Shown here: one piece after another, positions 1 through 7,980 of the stretch
Layout of the letters: each line of letters begins with the position of its first letter
Numbering within the stretch: position 1 is the stretch's first letter
DNA from: Faecalibacter macacae
Lineage (GTDB): Bacteria > Bacteroidota > Bacteroidia > Flavobacteriales > Weeksellaceae
DNA length: 64,000 nt
Reading direction: 5' to 3'
Assembly (NCBI RefSeq): GCF_003687725.1
Contig: NZ_RDOJ01000006.1
Span: 1 to 64,000 of the forward strand
Program-made: the position numbers and the translations under genes
Notes under the pieces: model-generated
Database searches by the model: none
The model's input: only the letters and a program-made list of their open reading frames with translations
What the model was told of the DNA's origin: nothing

Positions 1-38
1 ATCGAACTCATTTTTATAATTATTAATTTTTAATCTGT

Positions 39-75
39 CCAAACTTTTGGGTGCAGTCTAAAAGTTGGCTTTTTT
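39..75 (+). terminator. Hairpin with T-run (terminator)
   Basis: The arms CCAaACTTTT (39-48) and AAAAGTTGG (60-68) pair with one bulged base, and a T-run follows at 70-75. In the + direction this looks like the intrinsic terminator of a gene lying left of the window. It may also stop the thioredoxin transcript coming from the other side, although its minus-strand T-run is poor. Confidence 0.5.
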
Positions 76-96
76 ATATATAAAGTATCTGATATC

Positions 97-345
97 TTAT
101 TTATCGATAGATCCCATTACACGTTGCATAAAAGTATTTGCAGCAGTACGCTCGTCCATACCTTCATCCATCATTTGTTTCATTTCGATTGCTCCACAAA
201 TGTTAGAAATCATTTCACCGATTACCTCTTGTTCCGGTTCTTTAACCGCAGGAGAATCAGCGTAAGCTTCTAAAACTTCTAATGCAGTTTCCATAGCTTC
301 TACAGAAACAGTTTTTGCTAAATTCTTAAATACCGGCAGCTTCAT
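97..345 (-). CDS. Small DUF6952-like protein after thioredoxin
   Basis: An 82-residue acidic, Met-rich, probably helical protein with no signal peptide, membrane segment or catalytic motif. It resembles the small proteins that commonly follow thioredoxin in Flavobacteriia (I believe DUF6952); the function is unknown. Its start overlaps the thioredoxin 3' end by 20 nt, so the two are almost certainly co-transcribed and translationally coupled. That context suggests a redox-linked role, which is inference only. Confidence 0.75.
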   Translation of the reverse strand: MKLPVFKNLAKTVSVEAMETALEVLEAYADSPAVKEPEQEVIGEMISNICGAIEMKQMMDEGMDERTAANTFMQRVMGSIDK

Positions 346-643
346 TGATCAATTCTTTTACAGCATCAATTTTAGATGCAGTTACTTGTCCTACATTAAC
401 TCCTCCTTTAAATACAGCGAAAGTTGGTAAGTTTGGAACTTCAGCTAATTGTCTTGATTCTGGTAATTTTTCAGCATCAACGTATAAAAATTCGGCTTGT
501 CCTTCGTACTCAGCAGCTAATTTTTTGAATTTTGGTTTTACTAAACGACAGTTTCCACACCATCCTGCACCGTATTGTACGATTACTATATTATTGTCAG
601 CAACTACTTGTGCTAAGTTATCTTGTTCTAATTCTGCAAACAT
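326..643 (-). CDS. Thioredoxin family protein
   Basis: A single thioredoxin domain of 105 residues, the usual length for the family. The active site is WCGNC (Cys29, Cys32), close to classical WCGPC but with Asn in place of Pro, which normally shifts the redox potential. A cis-Pro is visible in the VPNLPTF segment (PNLPT). No signal peptide, so it is cytoplasmic. It lies downstream of the peroxiredoxin gene in the same orientation, separated by a terminator hairpin, and overlaps the small gene after it by 20 nt. A natural role is to reduce the neighbouring peroxiredoxin; the pairing is inferred from position. Confidence 0.92.
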   Translation of the reverse strand: MFAELEQDNLAQVVADNNIVIVQYGAGWCGNCRLVKPKFKKLAAEYEGQAEFLYVDAEKLPESRQLAEVPNLPTFAVFKGGVNVGQVTASKIDAVKELINEAAGI

Positions 644-676
644 TTTTTTAATTTTTAAAAGTTAAAAATTGGGTAT

Positions 677-761
677 AAAAAAGGCTGTCTAAGGTATTAA
701 CTTAGTGATTTTATATTGAAAATGAATCCCTTAAAAATCTCCTGTCAAAATTTAGACAGCC
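677..761 (-). terminator. Long-loop terminator after the peroxiredoxin
   Basis: Perfect 10-bp arms (683-692 and 752-761) enclose a 59-nt loop, and on the minus strand six T residues follow (682-677). It sits 40 nt after the peroxiredoxin stop and fits an intrinsic terminator separating peroxiredoxin from thioredoxin. The loop is unusually long. Confidence 0.6.
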
Positions 762-801
762 TCTTCGTGAATTTTGGAATTCTAAGATTCCAAGTTATTT
801 T

Positions 802-1428
802 TTAGTGAGAAGCTAAGTAAGAAGCTACACCATCTTTAGTAGCGTTCATAGCATCTTTTCCTTCTTCCCAGTTAGCTGGACAAACTTCACCGTATTTCTC
901 AACGTGTAAAATTGCGTCTAATAAACGTACGTACTCATCGATGTTACGTCCTAATGGTAAGTCGTTGATAGTTTCGTGACGAACAACACCGTTTTTGTCG
1001 ATGATGAAAGTTCCACGGTAAGCTACTGGAGCACCTTCGAATTTTAATGAATCGTTTTCTTCGTTGTAAACGTACTCACCAGCTAATACACCGTAGTCCA
1101 TAGCAATAGTTTTAGCTAAATCTGCAACGATTGGGTAAGTAACACCTTCGATACCTCCGTTATCTTTAGCAGTGTTTAACCATGCTAAGTGAGTTTCTTC
1201 TGAATCACAAGAAGCAGCGATTACAACAGCATCTCTTTTTTCGAATTCAGCTAATTTAGCTTGGAAAGCGTGTAATTCTGTTGGACAAACAAATGTAAAG
1301 TCTTTTGGGTAGAAAAATAAAACGATATTTTTCTCTCCGATTGGCATTGAAAAGTTTTCTACGATTTCATCTCCATCGATTACTGCAGGCGCTGTAAATA
1401 AAGGCGCTTTTTTTCCTACTAATGACAT
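802..1428 (-). CDS. Typical 2-Cys peroxiredoxin (AhpC/Prx1 type)
   Basis: Reduces hydrogen peroxide and organic peroxides in the cytoplasm. The peroxidatic Cys48 is in the motif FVCPTE, and the resolving Cys183 is in EVCPANW near the C-terminus, as in typical 2-Cys enzymes. The 208-residue length fits the Prx1/AhpC group. The downstream thioredoxin is a plausible reductant, since no AhpF is nearby. The gene has a good Bacteroidota promoter about 75 nt upstream (1502-1532), and a candidate regulatory palindrome lies further upstream. It is transcribed alone, ending at the long-loop hairpin 677-761. Confidence 0.95.
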   Translation of the reverse strand: MSLVGKKAPLFTAPAVIDGDEIVENFSMPIGEKNIVLFFYPKDFTFVCPTELHAFQAKLAEFEKRDAVVIAASCDSEETHLAWLNTAKDNGGIEGVTYPIVADLAKTIAMDYGVLAGEYVYNEENDSLKFEGAPVAYRGTFIIDKNGVVRHETINDLPLGRNIDEYVRLLDAILHVEKYGEVCPANWEEGKDAMNATKDGVASYLASH

Positions 1429-1501
1429 AATTGTAATGTTTTTATATTTATTAAATATTCTTTTTTAAAAGTAAAAGTGTGTTTTGTTACTTTTTCTACT
1501 G

Positions 1502-1532
1502 CAAATGTATTACTGATAATAACCGATGCAAA
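1502..1532 (-). promoter_or_regulatory. Peroxiredoxin promoter
   Basis: On the minus strand there is TTTG (1532-1529), a 19-nt spacer, and TACATTTG (1509-1502), an exact match to the Bacteroidota consensus. The predicted start site is near 1497, giving a leader of about 70 nt. The spacer carries ACTGATAAT (1512-1520), which recurs in the upstream palindrome. Confidence 0.75.
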
Positions 1533-1604
1533 TGTTTTTCAATTTCTATTTTAGATAAAACAATAAGATATTTTTATAGTATATCATTTGTTAAATCTAT
1601 ATAC

Positions 1605-1617
1605 ACTGATAATCAGT
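1605..1617. promoter_or_regulatory. Palindrome upstream of the peroxiredoxin promoter
   Basis: ACTGAT-A-ATCAGT is a perfect inverted repeat. Its left part, ACTGATAAT, is repeated exactly inside the promoter spacer (1512-1520). This makes it a candidate operator for a peroxide-responsive regulator; no regulator is identified. The rest of the 391-nt gap 1429-1819 is AT-rich and shows no gene. Confidence 0.35.
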
Positions 1618-1770
1618 ATTGTATAATATATTATCTGTCTATTATAGAATTTTAAATTTCTCTTACTTTTCTTGCACTAAAGTAAAAATAATATGATTGT
1701 TTAAAAATGATAAAAGTTAGATATAACCCTTTTTTTGTAGTGGTTTGTGTAAAGTAATTTGATTATAAAT

Positions 1771-1804
1771 AATAATAGCCCTCATGAAAATGAAGGCTAT
1801 TATT
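1771..1804 (-). terminator. Terminator of the first FMN reductase
   Basis: AATAATAGCC (1771-1780) pairs with GGCTATTATT (1795-1804), with further inner TCAT/ATGA pairing. It lies 15 nt after the minus-strand stop. Confidence 0.6.
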
Positions 1805-1819
1805 TGATTGTATCTTTTT

Positions 1820-2368
1820 TTAGAAAGCTTCAACTCCAGATAAAGCACATTCAAATGCTTTAATTTTTTCGTCGATTTTAGCTTTTAATTCATCGTGAAT
1901 AATTTCACCATCTTTAAAGTGATCATTGAATGATGGGAAAGTAGAATTTGCTACTACATGTCCACTTGCAAAATGTGTAAAGTATTTTAAACCAACTTCC
2001 ATCACATTTCCTCCACCATATCCACCTGGAGAAGTAGATAATAATAAGATTTTTTTGTCTTTTAAATAAGGCATTTCAATGCGAGAAACCCAATCTAAAA
2101 TGTTTTTTAATGCAACTGCGAAGTTTCCGTTGTGTTCTGCTAAAGAGATAATAACTCCATCAGCTTCCTTAATTTCTTTGTAAAAAGCTTCTGCTTCAGC
2201 AGGAAAACCATTTTCTAATTGACGGTCAATAGAATAAATTGGCATTTCGTATTCATTTAAATCTAAAGTTTTGATTTCGTGACCTTTAATTTGGTTAACC
2301 ACGTAATTAACTAATTCTTTATTAATTGATTTTTTGCTTATAGAACCTGCAAATGCAACTATTTTCAT
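1820..2368 (-). CDS. NADPH-dependent FMN reductase family protein
   Basis: A 182-residue flavodoxin-fold oxidoreductase of the NADPH-dependent FMN reductase type. The N-terminal AFAGSISKKSINK loop is the phosphate-binding loop for FMN, and the central SPGGYGGGNVME segment is the conserved glycine-rich flavin/nicotinamide region. Substrate unknown; relatives reduce free FMN, quinones, azo dyes or chromate. A second copy lies directly upstream (2451-2978), with about 80 nt between them. It has its own -7 box TACTTTTG (minus strand 2402-2395). It fits the redox-defence character of this end of the window. Confidence 0.88.
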   Translation of the reverse strand: MKIVAFAGSISKKSINKELVNYVVNQIKGHEIKTLDLNEYEMPIYSIDRQLENGFPAEAEAFYKEIKEADGVIISLAEHNGNFAVALKNILDWVSRIEMPYLKDKKILLLSTSPGGYGGGNVMEVGLKYFTHFASGHVVANSTFPSFNDHFKDGEIIHDELKAKIDEKIKAFECALSGVEAF

Positions 2369-2394
2369 TGTATATTTTTTATCTTAATTTGAAG

Positions 2395-2402
2395 CAAAAG
2401 TA
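2395..2402 (-). promoter_or_regulatory. -7 box for the first FMN reductase
   Basis: TACTTTTG on the minus strand, 26 nt before the start codon. No clear -33 TTTG was found at the usual distance. Confidence 0.45.
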
Positions 2403-2450
2403 ATAATGTTCTTATCTATTATGGATTGATGTATGTTATTTTCTGTAAAA

Positions 2451-2978
2451 TTATTTAGAAATTTCACTTCGGAATAATTCAATTTTAGACTTTAATTCTT
2501 GATCTAACGTTTCATCGTTTATTTTTCCATTCACAAAATTATCATTGAACTTCGGCAGAGCGAATTCTTGTAAAACAGTTCCACCAAATTTTGTAACTAA
2601 TTTAATTCCTGCTTCCAAAGCATTTCTTCCACCATATCCACCAGGAGATGTACTTAATGCAAAAACTTTTTTGTCGGTAAAAAATTTAGGATCTATTCGA
2701 GAACACCAATCCATATAACTTTTAAATACAGCAGTAAAACAGGCATTATGTTCTGAAAAGGAAATGAAAATTGTAGATGCAGCTTTTATTGTATCAAAGA
2801 ATTTCTTTACATCATTAGGAAAACCCTCGTTTTTTTCGATATCAATATCATAGGTTGGAATTTGATAATCGTTAAGATCTAAAATTTCAGCTTTTCCATA
2901 AATATGAATAGCATACGTAACTAATTGTTTGTTGATGGAAGTTTTACTGTTACTTCCGGCAAATGCGATTGTACTCAT
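2451..2978 (-). CDS. NADPH-dependent FMN reductase family protein, second copy
   Basis: A 175-residue flavodoxin-fold protein homologous along its whole length to its downstream neighbour. Shared features are AFAGSNSKTSINKQ at the N-terminus and SPGGYGGRNALEAG in the flavin loop. An in-frame upstream start at 3014 would add 12 basic residues absent from the paralogue, so the ATG at 2978 is preferred. The copies have clearly diverged, which points to an old tandem duplication with possible specialisation. Substrate unknown. Confidence 0.85.
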   Translation of the reverse strand: MSTIAFAGSNSKTSINKQLVTYAIHIYGKAEILDLNDYQIPTYDIDIEKNEGFPNDVKKFFDTIKAASTIFISFSEHNACFTAVFKSYMDWCSRIDPKFFTDKKVFALSTSPGGYGGRNALEAGIKLVTKFGGTVLQEFALPKFNDNFVNGKINDETLDQELKSKIELFRSEISK

Positions 2979-3040
2979 AGGTTTTCTTTTCAATTTACGG
3001 AAAATATTAATCATAAGTATTTAAAAATTAAGTATAAAAC

Positions 3041-3072
3041 AAAAAACGTCAACTAATTAGTTGACGTTTTTT
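3041..3072. terminator. Perfect 32-bp palindrome, bidirectional terminator
   Basis: A perfect palindrome runs from A6 through ACGTCAAC and back to T6. It spans the stop codon (3057-3059) of the minus-strand gene 3057-3689. The flanking A and T runs make it a terminator in both directions. Confidence 0.7.
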
Positions 3073-3689
3073 GTTGGGTAATCTTCTATAAATTGTTGAA
3101 TATCCTCGTATTTTGTAATATGTAAAGCTTCAGTTACATTAAGTAAAGAGATTTTTCCTTTTTGATAATAATGAATTAATTCATCTTTTACTTTTAGTAA
3201 TTCTTTTTCGGAAATTCTTTGAAATTGAATTTTCTGCGATTCGAGATTCTTAAGTTCAATTGTTAGATAATTTCCAATACCTATGCTCAGGTTTTTATAA
3301 GGATTTCGTTTCCTTAGGATTAAATCTTCTATAGGATTAATCTTAAAATCTTTGAGTATAAAATTGATAGACTTGATTGTATCTAAAGGTATTATTGTTG
3401 TGTCAATTTGAATATAATTTGGATGAAATTTTAATTTTTTTGTGAGTTGATCTTCCGTAATCATAACATCAATTCTCATTAAACTGTAATAATAAAATCC
3501 TACAAGAGCAACTGTAATCCAAAGACTATTTAAAAGTATTGTTCTGAATTTTTCTTCTTGTGGTAAGTCAATTAATTCATTTAAAATAAATAAACTGAAA
3601 ACCAATCCTAAAAATGCTAAAGGCTTTAGATTAATATCTGTGAATAAAGATTTCTCTTTTGGTGTATATATAGAAAATTCGTGAGGCAT
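3057..3689 (-). CDS. Membrane protein with two N-terminal helices, function unknown
   Basis: A 210-residue protein. Two hydrophobic segments at roughly 25-41 and 50-68 form a hairpin in the inner membrane. They are followed by a soluble beta-rich region with a layout like bacterial PH-like (YdbT-type) domains; that likeness is weak. I do not recognise a family. The ATG overlaps the stop of the upstream gene in a TAATG arrangement, so it is translationally coupled to the SRPBCC membrane protein, and the two probably act together. The stop codon lies inside a perfect terminator palindrome. Confidence 0.75.
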   Translation of the reverse strand: MPHEFSIYTPKEKSLFTDINLKPLAFLGLVFSLFILNELIDLPQEEKFRTILLNSLWITVALVGFYYYSLMRIDVMITEDQLTKKLKFHPNYIQIDTTIIPLDTIKSINFILKDFKINPIEDLILRKRNPYKNLSIGIGNYLTIELKNLESQKIQFQRISEKELLKVKDELIHYYQKGKISLLNVTEALHITKYEDIQQFIEDYPTKNVN

Positions 3690-4609
3690 TATTTTTCTGC
3701 TTCTTTTTTGATATGTGTTAATACACGGTTATGAATTAGATGAATAATTTCATCACTCCAAATTCTCCAATAGAATTCTGGATAAATTTTATGTGTATAC
3801 CAAGTTGTTCCGGTTAATTCAGTAGTGTTTTCGTCAATTTTCTTCAAACGAAATTCACCATTCTTCGAAACAAAATAATCATGTAAATGTGCCGCATCAA
3901 AATTCCAATACGAAATTTCTTTCATAGGTTCTGGTTGTTCTAAAACATCAAAAGCTAAATGAGTAGGAGCGTTCCAAGTCGTGATTGGTTCAACAAAACT
4001 ACCTGTTGTGAAGTTACAATATCTAATTGCGCCAACACCTTCACCCTCGATAGTTGCATTGATTGGATAAGCAATTCCTGCTTTAAATAAAAGTTCTGTC
4101 GGTTCTTCTAATTGTGGGAAAACCACGACATTTTCCCAAACTTTTTCAATTGGTGCGTTGATTATTATCGAGGTTTTTACTTTGGATAAGCTTGGTGTTT
4201 TATCTTTTTCTGCAAAAGAAAGTCCTAAAATAGCCGTTGAAAAAAAGATAATAATTGCGTTGGTATTTTTTATTTTATCTACATAAGTGTGCGCAATTGC
4301 AGCTCCAATAAATATAAATAATAATAAAATTGGACTGGCCATAAAAATGCAAATTAACCCTTCGATTCCTACCAATAAAATAGCCAATGAGATAACTAAT
4401 ATATTTGCAAATCCAGAGAAAATAGCATTTTTTAAAGAATAGATTTCAGGGCGATACTTTTTTAGTAAAATGGTTGTTAAAGCACCAATAAAAAAAGGCA
4501 GTATTAAAAATATTGCGATTCCGTAGGATTCAATAAATTTTACTCCAATTGATAATAATATTACACCAATAATAATTGGAATTAAGTAGTAGTTGTATTT
4601 AAAATTCAT
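3689..4609 (-). CDS. Multi-pass membrane protein with C-terminal SRPBCC domain
   Basis: 306 residues. The N-terminal half has about five transmembrane helices (near 7-23, 29-50, 62-85, 87-108, 115-133). The C-terminal half, from about residue 145, is a START-like SRPBCC (polyketide-cyclase) domain beginning with the typical IIINAPIEKVWENV signature. SRPBCC domains bind hydrophobic ligands, and attachment to a membrane module suggests lipid or polyketide binding at the membrane; the ligand is unknown. The gene begins 26 nt after the AraC regulator stop, in the same orientation, so it may share that transcript. It is coupled to the following gene. Confidence 0.8.
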   Translation of the reverse strand: MNFKYNYYLIPIIIGVILLSIGVKFIESYGIAIFLILPFFIGALTTILLKKYRPEIYSLKNAIFSGFANILVISLAILLVGIEGLICIFMASPILLLFIFIGAAIAHTYVDKIKNTNAIIIFFSTAILGLSFAEKDKTPSLSKVKTSIIINAPIEKVWENVVVFPQLEEPTELLFKAGIAYPINATIEGEGVGAIRYCNFTTGSFVEPITTWNAPTHLAFDVLEQPEPMKEISYWNFDAAHLHDYFVSKNGEFRLKKIDENTTELTGTTWYTHKIYPEFYWRIWSDEIIHLIHNRVLTHIKKEAEK

Positions 4610-4635
4610 TTGTGTTAATTATTATGTGAATTTAC

Positions 4636-5448
4636 TTAAAAATCTTTACGATGTTGTATCATTTGTTGATATTCAGTCGGTCTCATATTTAATACTTTAA
4701 AGAAAATATTACTAAAAGTAGATAAGCTGTTATATCCAACAAGCATAGCAATTTCGTACATATTATATTTATTTTCAGCAATCAATTCTAATGATTTAGT
4801 AATACGTAGTGAACGTAAGAAACGGACATAGTTCATTCCAATATTAGTTTTGAATTTTCTTGAAAGTGTACGAGAACTCATGCCAAATTCTTTAGCAACT
4901 TCTTCTAATGTAAAATTTTTTTCAATATTTCGGTTTAAAAAACGTGCTATTTCTATTAATTTTTCATCTTTTGGAAATGGATGTTGGATAGGAAAAGGAA
5001 TCTCTTTATCAATTAAATCAGGAAGAACAGATTTGATTGCTCTAAGAAAGAAATATGGTGTAGTATTTTTCTTTAAAGGTCCATTCCAATTTCTCGTATA
5101 CAAAATCATTTCACGTAAGAGATCATTTGCAAAATAAATATTCTTTTTCTTGAAAAATTCATTATCAGATTCATCAATTTCAAAATAATAGTTAAATAAC
5201 TGAATGTTTTGATTTAAGCTTAAAATATAATGTGGAATATCAGCCGGAATTATCATGAAACAACGTGCAGGTAAATACCAGTGTTGCTCTTGTGTAAAGA
5301 TATGTACGATTCCACCCTCTGCGTATAGCAGTTGTGTCTTATTGTGCTGATGCTTAATGGATTCAACTTTATCAATTTGGAAATGATTAATATAAAATTC
5401 AATTCCTTGCTGATCAACTTCTTCAAATGTGGGTTTCCAATCGAACAT
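4636..5448 (-). CDS. AraC family transcriptional regulator
   Basis: 270 residues. The N-terminal half is a cupin-like ligand/effector domain. The C-terminal about 100 residues contain two helix-turn-helix motifs of the AraC/XylS type (KNFTLEEVAKEFGMSSRTLS, then the YEIAMLVGYNSLSTFSNIFF helix pair with the conserved G-Y-x-S). It is divergent from the TolC/EmrA/EmrB-like operon with 148 nt between starts, the classic arrangement for a local regulator of an efflux pump. An 18-bp sequence in this intergenic region is repeated exactly before the second efflux gene, which makes it a candidate binding site. Confidence 0.9.
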   Translation of the reverse strand: MFDWKPTFEEVDQQGIEFYINHFQIDKVESIKHQHNKTQLLYAEGGIVHIFTQEQHWYLPARCFMIIPADIPHYILSLNQNIQLFNYYFEIDESDNEFFKKKNIYFANDLLREMILYTRNWNGPLKKNTTPYFFLRAIKSVLPDLIDKEIPFPIQHPFPKDEKLIEIARFLNRNIEKNFTLEEVAKEFGMSSRTLSRKFKTNIGMNYVRFLRSLRITKSLELIAENKYNMYEIAMLVGYNSLSTFSNIFFKVLNMRPTEYQQMIQHRKDF

Positions 5449-5488
5449 AATTCTTCTCCTTTTTTTAACCTAACAAATTTCCGAAAAA

Positions 5489-5506
5489 TGGCTTAAATGA
5501 ACAAAT
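5489..5506 (+). promoter_or_regulatory. Candidate AraC-regulator operator, copy 1
   Basis: TGGCTTAAATGAACAAAT, found again base for base at 9640-9657 upstream of the second MFS gene. It lies 40 bp upstream of the -7 box of the efflux operon, a usual position for an activator site. The assignment to the neighbouring AraC protein is inference. Confidence 0.6.
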
Positions 5507-5546
5507 TGTTTTCTTATTTCGCCAAGTAAACTTTATTAGTCGCTTG

Positions 5547-5554
5547 TACATTTG
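5547..5554 (+). promoter_or_regulatory. -7 box of the efflux operon
   Basis: TACATTTG, with the start codon 43 nt downstream. No TTTG is present at the -33 distance, which would fit an activator-dependent promoter. Confidence 0.55.
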
Positions 5555-5596
5555 TATCAAAATTTTCCAAGAACATTTTAACAACAGAATTATTAT

Positions 5597-6922
5597 ATGG
5601 TTTTAACATCCGTTAAATATCAACTGCTTTTGTGTGCTCTTTTTTTATCAATTCAAGCATTTTCACAAAAAGATAATCATCGATTTTCTTTAAATGATGC
5701 GATTGAAATTGGTATGAATAATAACAAGATACTACAAATTAATTCAATCAATGAACAAGTAGCGATAACAAAAGAAAAAGACCTTAAAATGGAAAAGTTA
5801 CCAGATATTGACTTTAAAACAGGATTTAAGGTATTAGGTAATATCCGACAATTTGAAAGTGGTTTTTTGCATCCAGCTACAAAATACGAAGTTCCAAGAG
5901 AACAATATAATTTCACTTTATCTGCAGAGATTCCAATTTATTTGGGAGGTCGATTAAAAAATGATGAAAAAAAAGCAGAAATAGAAACTGAGATTTCTAA
6001 ATTAAAAACAAAGAAAACAGGTAAAGATTTACGTTTAGAAATAATAACTGGATTTTTACAGGTAAGACATATCGAAGATCAGCAAGAATTATTGCGTGAA
6101 AAAATGCACGAAGATTCCGTTAATATTCATCACATTGACGCATTACGCAAAAATGGAGTGGTAACGAATAACGAAGTTTTAAGAGCAAAATTGCAATTAT
6201 CGAATCACAAAATGGCGTTCACGGAGTTAGATAATCAAATAGCGATTGTTGAACACCAGATTAAGACTTTAATTTCTTTTCCTGAACACGAAGAATTTCA
6301 TATCACAACAAAGGGGTTAATTACTGATACAGAATTATTTGGATTTGAAGAGCAATTGGTTGAAGAAGCTTATGATAAAAATGAAGCTTTAGAAATTGCT
6401 AAAAAGGATATTTCGATAAAAAATATCGAGAAGAAAATAGTTAGAGCAAATCAATTACCTACGATCACAGGTGGAGGAGAATATGGGTATAGTTATCCCA
6501 ACTTTATGTTTTTCCCACCGGTTGCGAATTTATATCGTTTCGGAGCAGTAGGTTTCAGCGTGAAAGTTCCATTAGCTAATTTTTATAAGAACAAAGAAAA
6601 AATGGCAATTGCTTCGGAGAAAATAAATATCGCGAAGTTGGAAGTTGAGGAAAAAGAAGAACAAATCAGAAATGATGTTTTTCGTGCAACTCGCTTATAC
6701 CAAGAAGCAATTGAGAAAATAGAAATTGCTAAAGAAGCTATGGAGCAAGCAAAAGAAAATTATCGTATCGTAAAATTAAAATATGCGAATCAATTGAGTT
6801 TGATTACCGAATTAATCGATGCGGATAATGCTTATTTGGAAGCCGAATCTCAAATGATTTCATTACAAATTAATAAACAATTAAAATACTATCAACTACA
6901 GTATATTTTAGGTAATATCTAA
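5597..6922 (+). CDS. TolC-like outer membrane efflux protein
   Basis: 441 residues with an N-terminal signal peptide (hydrophobic 8-22, likely cleavage near AFSQ). Long alpha-helical segments with the internal duplication of the TolC/OEP family follow. It is the outer-membrane channel of a tripartite pump. It is followed by the HlyD/EmrA-like adaptor 7 nt after its stop and then by the MFS transporter, completing an EmrAB-TolC-type system. First gene of the operon. Confidence 0.92.
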   Translation: MVLTSVKYQLLLCALFLSIQAFSQKDNHRFSLNDAIEIGMNNNKILQINSINEQVAITKEKDLKMEKLPDIDFKTGFKVLGNIRQFESGFLHPATKYEVPREQYNFTLSAEIPIYLGGRLKNDEKKAEIETEISKLKTKKTGKDLRLEIITGFLQVRHIEDQQELLREKMHEDSVNIHHIDALRKNGVVTNNEVLRAKLQLSNHKMAFTELDNQIAIVEHQIKTLISFPEHEEFHITTKGLITDTELFGFEEQLVEEAYDKNEALEIAKKDISIKNIEKKIVRANQLPTITGGGEYGYSYPNFMFFPPVANLYRFGAVGFSVKVPLANFYKNKEKMAIASEKINIAKLEVEEKEEQIRNDVFRATRLYQEAIEKIEIAKEAMEQAKENYRIVKLKYANQLSLITELIDADNAYLEAESQMISLQINKQLKYYQLQYILGNI

Positions 6923-6929
6923 TCTTTTT

Positions 6930-7979
6930 ATGGCAGCAAAACAATTAACGAAAGGAGAAAAAAGACTGAATAAAATATTGTCTTTAATCGCATGGGTTTT
7001 TATAATTATAGGTTTAGGAGCCATGGTGTGGTTTTACTTTTTTTCGAGTACGCATGTTAATACAAACGATGCACAGGTAAGACAATACATTACGCCAGTT
7101 TCTAGCCGTGTGCCTGGTTTTATTGATAAAATTTATTTTGAAGAAAATCAATATGTTCATAAAGGTGATACTTTGGTTTTAATTGATAACAGAGAATATA
7201 TTAATGAAGTAAACATTGCAGCTGCAAACTTAGAAAGTACATCAGAATCTGTAGCAACTTACGAAAGTGCAGTGAATACAAAAGCGACTAATGCGAATGT
7301 AATTAATGCAAATATAGAAGCCGCTAAAATTGAAGTTTGGCGTACACAAAAAGATTACGAACGTTTCAGAAATTTAGTGCAACAAGATGCTGCAACAGTT
7401 CAACAATTTGAAGAAGTTGAAGCTAAATACAAACAAGCGAAAGCAAATTTATTAGCGCTAGAACAACAAGTACATTTAATTAACGTAAGTACTTCGGAAG
7501 AACAAACAAAAGTTGCACCTGCTAAAACGCAAATTTCTCATCGTAGAGCTGAATTAAATAATGCGAAATTAAAATTATCGTATACTTATGTCATTGCGCC
7601 TTATGACGGTTGGGTTGGTGTAAAAAATATTCAAGAAGGTCAATTAATTAAAGAAGGACAGGCTTTAGTGCAAGTAGTTTCTAAAGAAAAGTGGATTGTT
7701 GCAAACTTTAAAGAAACGCAAATTGGAGAAATTGATTTAGATAAACCAATTAAAATTACAGCTGATGCATATCCAAATATTGAATTTGAAGGGGTGATAG
7801 AGTCTTTATCTCCAGCTTCTGGTTCTGAATTTTCTTTAATTAAACCTGATAATGCAACTGGAAATTTCGTAAAAATTGAACAGCGTTTTCCAATTAAAAT
7901 TCTATTGAAAAAATCAAAAAATAATGAAAAATTAAGAACTGGTATGAACGTGATAGTGTCTACCGAAAAAGTGAAGTAA
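6930..7979 (+). CDS. HlyD/EmrA-like periplasmic adaptor
   Basis: 349 residues. A short cytoplasmic N-terminus, one transmembrane helix at about 15-37, then the membrane-fusion-protein order: barrel-sandwich (lipoyl) half near 55-95 with VSSRVPGFIDKIYFEENQYV, a coiled coil at about 100-215, the second lipoyl half with LSYTYVIAPYDGWVG, and a beta-barrel. This is typical of EmrA adaptors that pair with 14-helix MFS pumps. It is co-transcribed with the TolC-like and MFS genes (gaps of 7 and 1 nt). Confidence 0.93.
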   Translation: MAAKQLTKGEKRLNKILSLIAWVFIIIGLGAMVWFYFFSSTHVNTNDAQVRQYITPVSSRVPGFIDKIYFEENQYVHKGDTLVLIDNREYINEVNIAAANLESTSESVATYESAVNTKATNANVINANIEAAKIEVWRTQKDYERFRNLVQQDAATVQQFEEVEAKYKQAKANLLALEQQVHLINVSTSEEQTKVAPAKTQISHRRAELNNAKLKLSYTYVIAPYDGWVGVKNIQEGQLIKEGQALVQVVSKEKWIVANFKETQIGEIDLDKPIKITADAYPNIEFEGVIESLSPASGSEFSLIKPDNATGNFVKIEQRFPIKILLKKSKNNEKLRTGMNVIVSTEKVK

Positions 7980-7980
7980 C

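Noticed and set aside
345-665. 106-residue plus-strand open frame over thioredoxin
   Set aside because: Exact antisense of the thioredoxin gene, which has a recognisable active site.
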